From an uncultured Verrucomicrobiota bacterium (GTDB lineage: Bacteria; Verrucomicrobiota; Kiritimatiellia; Kiritimatiellales; Tichowtungiaceae): a DNA stretch of 64,000 nt. Where the stretch lies: contig CAIKWE010000039.1 of NCBI GenBank assembly GCA_903831085.1, positions 1-64,000 on the forward strand, read 5' to 3'. A model generated the notes under the pieces. The model was not told the origin of the DNA, ran no database searches, and saw only the letters and a program-made list of their open reading frames with translations. The position numbers and the translations under genes are program-made. Position 1 is the stretch's first letter, and every line of letters begins with the position of its first letter. Of this stretch, positions 60,630 through 64,000 are shown one piece after another.

Positions 60630-62431
60630 TGAACGTTCTTCTTCAGCACGGAAACGACTGGCTTCGCTTCTCGGAGCCGGTCGAAGTGCTGACGGCCCGT
60701 ACGGCAGGCGAAGTTTTCCAGGCATTGGAAAAAATCGAAAAGAGCGGGCTTTGGGCCGCCGGTTTTATTTCCTACGAAGCGGCCGGCGCGTTTGACGAGG
60801 CTCTAAAAACTCATGCGCCGGGTGGCTTGCCGCTTTTACAATTCGGGCTTTTTGAGAAGCCAAAGGTAGGGACGTCTCTCCGAGACGTCCGAGGATGGCT
60901 GGGACAGCCGTCCCTACCCAACTACCAATTGGGAAACTGGACGCCGTCGGTGACGCGAGGCGAATATGCGCAGGCGATTGCGGCGATCAAAGAGCATATT
61001 GCGGCAGGCGACACCTATCAGGTCAATTATACCTTCCGGCTGAATGCTGAGTTTTCCGGTTCGCTGTTCGACTTTTTCTGTGATCTGGCCGAAGCCCAGC
61101 AGGGCCGCTATGCCGCCTTCATTGAAACCGATGAGTTTGCGATTTGCTCTGCTTCGCCGGAACTTTTCTTTGAGCTCAAAGACGGCGTGATCGTTTCCCG
61201 TCCGATGAAGGGCACCCTGCCGCGCGCCTTGACGGCGGAGGCCGACCGCGCCGTCGCCGAGGCACTGAAGAATTCGGCGAAGGATCGTGCGGAAAATATC
61301 ATGATCGTCGATATGATCCGCAACGACATCGGGCGCATTGCCGAGGCCGGTTCGGTCGAAACGCTCAGCCGATTCGATGTCGAAAAATATCCGACCGTCT
61401 GGCAACTGACTTCGACGGTGCAGGGCAGGGTGGCTGCGGCTTCCAGCCGCAGCAATCAGCGGCAGGATGCCGCTGCCACGTTGGGAGATTTGTTCAAAGC
61501 ATTGTTTCCCTGCGCGTCGATCACCGGTGCGCCGAAGGCCAAGACGATGGAGATTATCCAGGGATTGGAAACTTCGCCGCGCGGCATTTATACCGGCGCG
61601 ATTGGCTTCATCGCGCCGGACGGCACGGCGCAGTTCAGCGTCGCTATCCGCACGGCGGTGATTCAGAACGGCAAGGCGGAATACGGGATTGGCGGCGGCA
61701 TCGTGTGGGATTCTGATGCGGACGCCGAATATAACGAGGCGCTTTCCAAGGCACGGATTCTGACGCGGCGTTTTCCGGAATTCCAATTGTTGGAAACCAT
61801 GTTGTACGAACCGGGGCAGGGCATCTTTTTGCTGGAGCGCCACCTGAATCGGCTGGCCTGTTCGGCTGAGTATTTTGGTTTTATTCTAAATGCCGGTGCG
61901 GTTCGTGAACAGCTGTGTAGTTTGACGTTTGCTGAACCGATGCGTATCCGTCTGTTGGTGGACCGAGCCGGACTTTTTAAGGTGGAAGCGGCATCCTGCC
62001 GCTTGCAGAGGCTGGAAGCCTCTGCCACTTTAGCAATCGCGAAAGAGCCGGTCGATTCGGGGGATGTATTTTTCTATCACAAGACGACGAACCGCGCGGT
62101 GTATGAAAGGGCGAAAGCGGACTTCCCCGATGCCGACGACGTTCTGCTGTTCAATGAGCGTGGCGAAGTAACCGAGAGTTGCATCGCCAATGTAGTGGTC
62201 GAGCTGGACGGACGAAAAGTTACGCCGCCGATTTCGTGTGGTCTTCTCGCGGGGACATTCCGTGACGAACTGATCGCGAAGGGCGAGATAGAAGAGCGGA
62301 TCATCACACTCGCCGACCTGAAACGGGCAAAAGCCGTCTGGCTGATAAATTCTGTTCGCAAATGGAGAAAAGTCACTTTGTCGCAGAATTGTTGGCCGCA
62401 AAAGGGCGCAGAGAACTCAAAAAATCTATGA
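60629..62431 (+). CDS. pabBC: fused aminodeoxychorismate synthase component I and aminodeoxychorismate lyase, with repeat insertions
   Basis: A 600-aa folate enzyme. The PabB part covers about 1-390: GEYAQAIAAIKEHIAAGDTY, PELFFELKDGVIVSRPMKGT, MIVDMIRNDIGRI, ASITGAPKAKTMEIIQGLET, GIGGGIVWDSDADAEYNEAL. The PabC part covers about 395-590: LLETMLYEPGQGIFLLERHL, catalytic Lys in FFYHKTTNRAVYE, TESCIANVVVELDG, GLLAGTFRDELI. It makes 4-aminobenzoate from chorismate with glutamine or ammonia from a PabA-type partner. Three cloverleaf-like elements (60865-60918, 61430-61479, 61982-62028) and two short palindromes are inserted in frame. The last 25 residues also run into repeat-like DNA. It lies between purL and purQ. 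Confidence 0.93.
   Translation: MNVLLQHGNDWLRFSEPVEVLTARTAGEVFQALEKIEKSGLWAAGFISYEAAGAFDEALKTHAPGGLPLLQFGLFEKPKVGTSLRDVRGWLGQPSLPNYQLGNWTPSVTRGEYAQAIAAIKEHIAAGDTYQVNYTFRLNAEFSGSLFDFFCDLAEAQQGRYAAFIETDEFAICSASPELFFELKDGVIVSRPMKGTLPRALTAEADRAVAEALKNSAKDRAENIMIVDMIRNDIGRIAEAGSVETLSRFDVEKYPTVWQLTSTVQGRVAAASSRSNQRQDAAATLGDLFKALFPCASITGAPKAKTMEIIQGLETSPRGIYTGAIGFIAPDGTAQFSVAIRTAVIQNGKAEYGIGGGIVWDSDADAEYNEALSKARILTRRFPEFQLLETMLYEPGQGIFLLERHLNRLACSAEYFGFILNAGAVREQLCSLTFAEPMRIRLLVDRAGLFKVEAASCRLQRLEASATLAIAKEPVDSGDVFFYHKTTNRAVYERAKADFPDADDVLLFNERGEVTESCIANVVVELDGRKVTPPISCGLLAGTFRDELIAKGEIEERIITLADLKRAKAVWLINSVRKWRKVTLSQNCWPQKGAENSKNL
60714..60734. repeat. in-gene palindrome in pabBC encoding FQALEK
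   Basis: ttttccaggcattggaaaaaa, TTCCAA/TTGGAA family. A second one, ttccaattgttggaa, at 61781-61795 encodes FQLLE. Confidence 0.7.
60865..60918. repeat. cloverleaf-like element 1 in pabBC (GTAGGGACG type)
   Basis: Perfect 10-base outer arms ggtagggacg/cgtccctacc enclose hairpins gacgtctctccgagacgtc and ggctgggacagcc. It is 54 bases (18 codons), in frame, in the linker before the chorismate-binding core. Confidence 0.85.
61430..61479. repeat. cloverleaf-like element 2 in pabBC (GTGGC type)
   Basis: Outer arms gtggc/gccac; inner hairpins tgcggcttccagccgca and agcggcaggatgccgct. Translated as AAASSRSNQRQDAAAT-like low-complexity sequence between QGRV and LFKALFPC. It is homologous to element 3 in reverse orientation. 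Confidence 0.85.
61982..62028. repeat. cloverleaf-like element 3 in pabBC (GTGG type, reversed)
   Basis: Outer gtgg/ccac; inner aagcggcatcctgccgctt and gcagaggctggaagcctctgc. Translated as VEAASCRLQRLEASAT in the lyase domain. Confidence 0.85.
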
Positions 62432-62500
62432 ACTTTGTGCTCTTTGCGCTCTTTCGCGGCTATTTGAATATTCGCGTAAATTAGCGTTCATTCGCGGTTT
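62396..62500. repeat. inverted GCGCAGAGA/TCTTTGCGC repeat and CGAATGAACGC repeat after pabBC
   Basis: gccgcaaaagggcgcagaga (from 62396) pairs imperfectly with tctttgcgctctttcgcggc (to 62460). It is followed by ttcgcgtaaattagcgttca, then ttcgcgg, the reverse of the repeat in the SpoU gene. The pabBC frame runs into the first arm before stopping at 62431. Confidence 0.6.
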
Positions 62501-62524
62501 GTTTTCTGTTTAACTCCGTCAGCT

Positions 62525-63319
62525 ATGAAACCAAAGATTTTGATTATTACGGGTTACGGAGTGAACTGCGAGGCGGAGTCGTCGCGGGCGTGGGAGTTGG
62601 CTGGCGGGTCGCCGGTTAAGGTTCACCTGAATGACCTGCTGGATAATCCGGCGCAGATGCGCGATTTCCACGGACTGATGTTTATCGGCGGCTTTTCCTA
62701 CGGCGACCACATGACCAGCGGCCACGTTTTTGCTCTGCGGGTGAAACACCATCTGCGCGAAGAGCTCCAGAAATTTATCGACGATAAGAAAATTATTCTC
62801 GGCGTCTGCAACGGGTTCCAGACGATGACCAAGATCGGTCTGCTTCCGGGGCTGAACGGAGAATATTTTGAGCCGAAGGTTTCGCTGATGCAGAACGACT
62901 GCGGCCACTTCCAAAATTTCTGGGTCAATTTGAAGTTTGAAGCGCAGTCGCCGTGTATCTTCACCAAAGGGTTCGATACGATGCCGCTGCCGATCCGCCA
63001 CGGCGAAGGCAAAATTTTCACGACGGATGCCAAGGTGATTGAGCAGATCGAAGCGCTGGGTTGCGCCGCCGCGCGCTATGCCGACGCAGACGGCAATCCG
63101 ACCAAGGATTTCCCGGCTAACCCGAACGGTTCGCTCAACGCCATTGCCGGACTGTGTGATCCGACCGGCCGTATCTTCGGCCTGATGCCGCATCCCGAAG
63201 CCTACCTTTTTCCTGAGAACCATCCCAACTGGGACGTGCAGAAGTTGAACGGCACGCTGCCCGCGCAGGGGCTCGGCCTGAAGTTTTTTGAAAACGGCGT
63301 GAAGTATCTTGTTGGCTAA
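62525..63319 (+). CDS. purQ: phosphoribosylformylglycinamidine synthase glutaminase subunit
   Basis: A 264-aa class I glutamine amidotransferase: KILIITGYGVNCEAESSRAW, FIGGFSYGDHMTSGHVFALR, nucleophile Cys in ILGVCNGFQTMTKIGLLPG, and His/Glu in GLMPHPEAYLFPENHPNWD. It supplies ammonia to PurL. It is longer than B. subtilis PurQ (227 aa), in keeping with variants related to the large-type glutaminase domain. There is a 93-base repeat-rich gap after pabBC. Confidence 0.94.
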   Translation: MKPKILIITGYGVNCEAESSRAWELAGGSPVKVHLNDLLDNPAQMRDFHGLMFIGGFSYGDHMTSGHVFALRVKHHLREELQKFIDDKKIILGVCNGFQTMTKIGLLPGLNGEYFEPKVSLMQNDCGHFQNFWVNLKFEAQSPCIFTKGFDTMPLPIRHGEGKIFTTDAKVIEQIEALGCAAARYADADGNPTKDFPANPNGSLNAIAGLCDPTGRIFGLMPHPEAYLFPENHPNWDVQKLNGTLPAQGLGLKFFENGVKYLVG

Positions 63320-63345
63320 GGTCGCATCTTTCGAGAAAAGAGACA

Positions 63346-63374
63346 TTGACGGGGCGGGGCTTTCCACGTAAAAC
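63346..63374 (+). promoter_or_regulatory. sigma-70-like promoter for ilvC
   Basis: TTGACG (63346-63351), a 17-base spacer, then TAAAAC (63369-63374), 57 bases upstream of the ilvC ATG. No leader peptide or T-box is evident. Confidence 0.6.
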
Positions 63375-63431
63375 CCCCGCTTGCTTGTTCAGGGATTTAA
63401 CGCACCTGATTACATAACTAAGGAGAATACC

Positions 63432-64000
63432 ATGGCAGTTATCAATTTCGGCGGCACAAAAGAAACCGTCGTAACCCGCAAAGAGTTTTCGCTGGCGAAA
63501 GCCCGCAAAGTTCTGAAAAACGAAGTCATCGCGGTTATCGGCTACGGCGTACAGGGCCCGGCCCAGGCGCTCAACCTGCGCGACAACGGCTTCAAAGTCA
63601 TCATCGGTCAGTCCAAGCAGTTCATGCAGGACTGGAACCGCGCCATCAAGGACGGCTTCGTCCCCGGCAAAACCCTGTTCGAAATCGAAGAAGCGGTTCA
63701 AAAGGGAACGGTCATTCAGTACCTGCTTTCCGACGCCGCCCAGAAACTCTGCTGGCCGCAGATCAAGCGCAACCTGAAAGCGGGCGACGCCCTCTACTTC
63801 AGCCACGGCTTCTCGATCGTTTACAAAGATCTGACCAAAATCATCCCGCCGAAAAACGTGGACGTGTTGCTGGTCGCTCCGAAAGGTTCCGGGCTGAACG
63901 TCCGCCGCAACTTCCTGAGCGGCGCGGGCATCAACTCCAGCTTCGGCGTATTCCAGGACGCCACCGGCCGCGCCGAAGAGCGTTGTATTGCTCTTGGTAT
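63432..64000 (+). CDS. ilvC: ketol-acid reductoisomerase, 5' part (cut by window end)
   Basis: At least 189 residues before the window ends: MAVINFGGTKETVVTRKEFS, Rossmann loop VIAVIGYGVQGPAQALNLRD, QYLLSDAAQKLCWPQI, FSHGFSIVYKDLTKIIPPKN, VDVLLVAPKGSGLNVRRNFL. It catalyses the isomeroreduction step of valine/isoleucine synthesis with NAD(P)H. AAGGAGAATACC precedes the ATG. The SHGFS and GSG-LNVRR wording recalls the plant/Bacteroidetes-like group. Confidence 0.95.
   Translation, partial: MAVINFGGTKETVVTRKEFSLAKARKVLKNEVIAVIGYGVQGPAQALNLRDNGFKVIIGQSKQFMQDWNRAIKDGFVPGKTLFEIEEAVQKGTVIQYLLSDAAQKLCWPQIKRNLKAGDALYFSHGFSIVYKDLTKIIPPKNVDVLLVAPKGSGLNVRRNFLSGAGINSSFGVFQDATGRAEERCIALG

Noticed and set aside
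58704-60725. Two long minus-strand frames opposite purL
   Set aside because: Antisense frames of a high-GC third-position gene, without domains or ribosome sites.
61556-61571. tccagggattggaaac in pabBC as a palindrome copy
   Set aside because: It encodes IIQGLET of the conserved chorismate-enzyme motif, so the similarity can be explained by protein conservation.
1-64000. CRISPR array, prophage, transposase or restriction/defence island
   Set aside because: No regularly spaced direct repeats with unique spacers, no cas genes, and no transposase, integrase or phage structural genes were recognised in any frame.

Overview
The window reads as a chromosomal segment of a Gram-negative PVC-group bacterium, most likely Kiritimatiellota (inference, about 0.6). 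The signs are an outer-membrane set (BamA, OmpH/Skp, LpxD), a type III glutamine synthetase, an animal-like UDP-glucose dehydrogenase, TonB- and OpgG/OpgH-type envelope genes, moderate GC, and an unusual density of short palindromic repeats, many of them inside genes. There is no rRNA, CRISPR array, transposase or phage module. Two tRNAs are present: Arg-CCG on the minus strand and Gln-TTG on the plus strand.

Layout. 0.3-8.2 kb: a phosphorelay cluster of three large PAS/GAF/HisKA/REC proteins, two of them without a working-looking ATPase domain, plus a Dabb-family protein. 8.2-18.8 kb: a secreted sugar-binding-like protein, a SpoU rRNA methyltransferase, tRNA-Arg, rubrerythrin, a TonB-like protein, a 58-aa membrane protein, then two convergent envelope loci. 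One is a fusion of an AcvB/VirJ-type hydrolase with an MprF-type aminoacyl-phospholipid synthase; the other is opgG - small partner - opgH for periplasmic glucans. 18.8-28.2 kb: one long operon of housekeeping genes, tRNA-Gln-prs-rplY-pth-rpsF-ssb-rpsR-rplI-dnaB-bamA-ompH-lpxD. 28.4-49.2 kb: GSIII, a nucleotidyltransferase, ugd, nadE-guaB, a small monooxygenase-ADH-pseudouridine synthase operon, lplA followed by two displaced copies of its own 3' end interleaved with membrane/secreted genes, an alanine symporter, nitroreductase, CpXC protein, TPR protein, aroK, a small basic protein, thioesterase, and an Lrp-aminotransferase pair. 49.4-52.2 kb: two secreted proteins, one carrying a 13-C homopolymer suited to phase variation, and a hairpin-rich intergenic region. 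52.3-64 kb: purine and folate genes (purH, purL with fused PurS-like repeats, pabBC, purQ), a phosphohexomutase, an M48 lipoprotein protease, an oxidoreductase, and the 5' part of ilvC.

Most unusual content. (1) The lysyl-lipid synthase/hydrolase fusion at 11.98-14.5 kb. (2) Several families of palindromic elements. The commonest is a TTCCAA-N3-TTGGAA palindrome found in about eight genes in three reading frames, and also in intergenic hairpins including a terminator. A second architecture has an outer stem enclosing two hairpins (cloverleaf-like); it is inserted in frame three times in pabBC and lies once between genes. (3) The lplA-tail modules. (4) Histidine-kinase-like proteins that have lost their ATP-binding domain, one of them fused to a DNA-binding domain.
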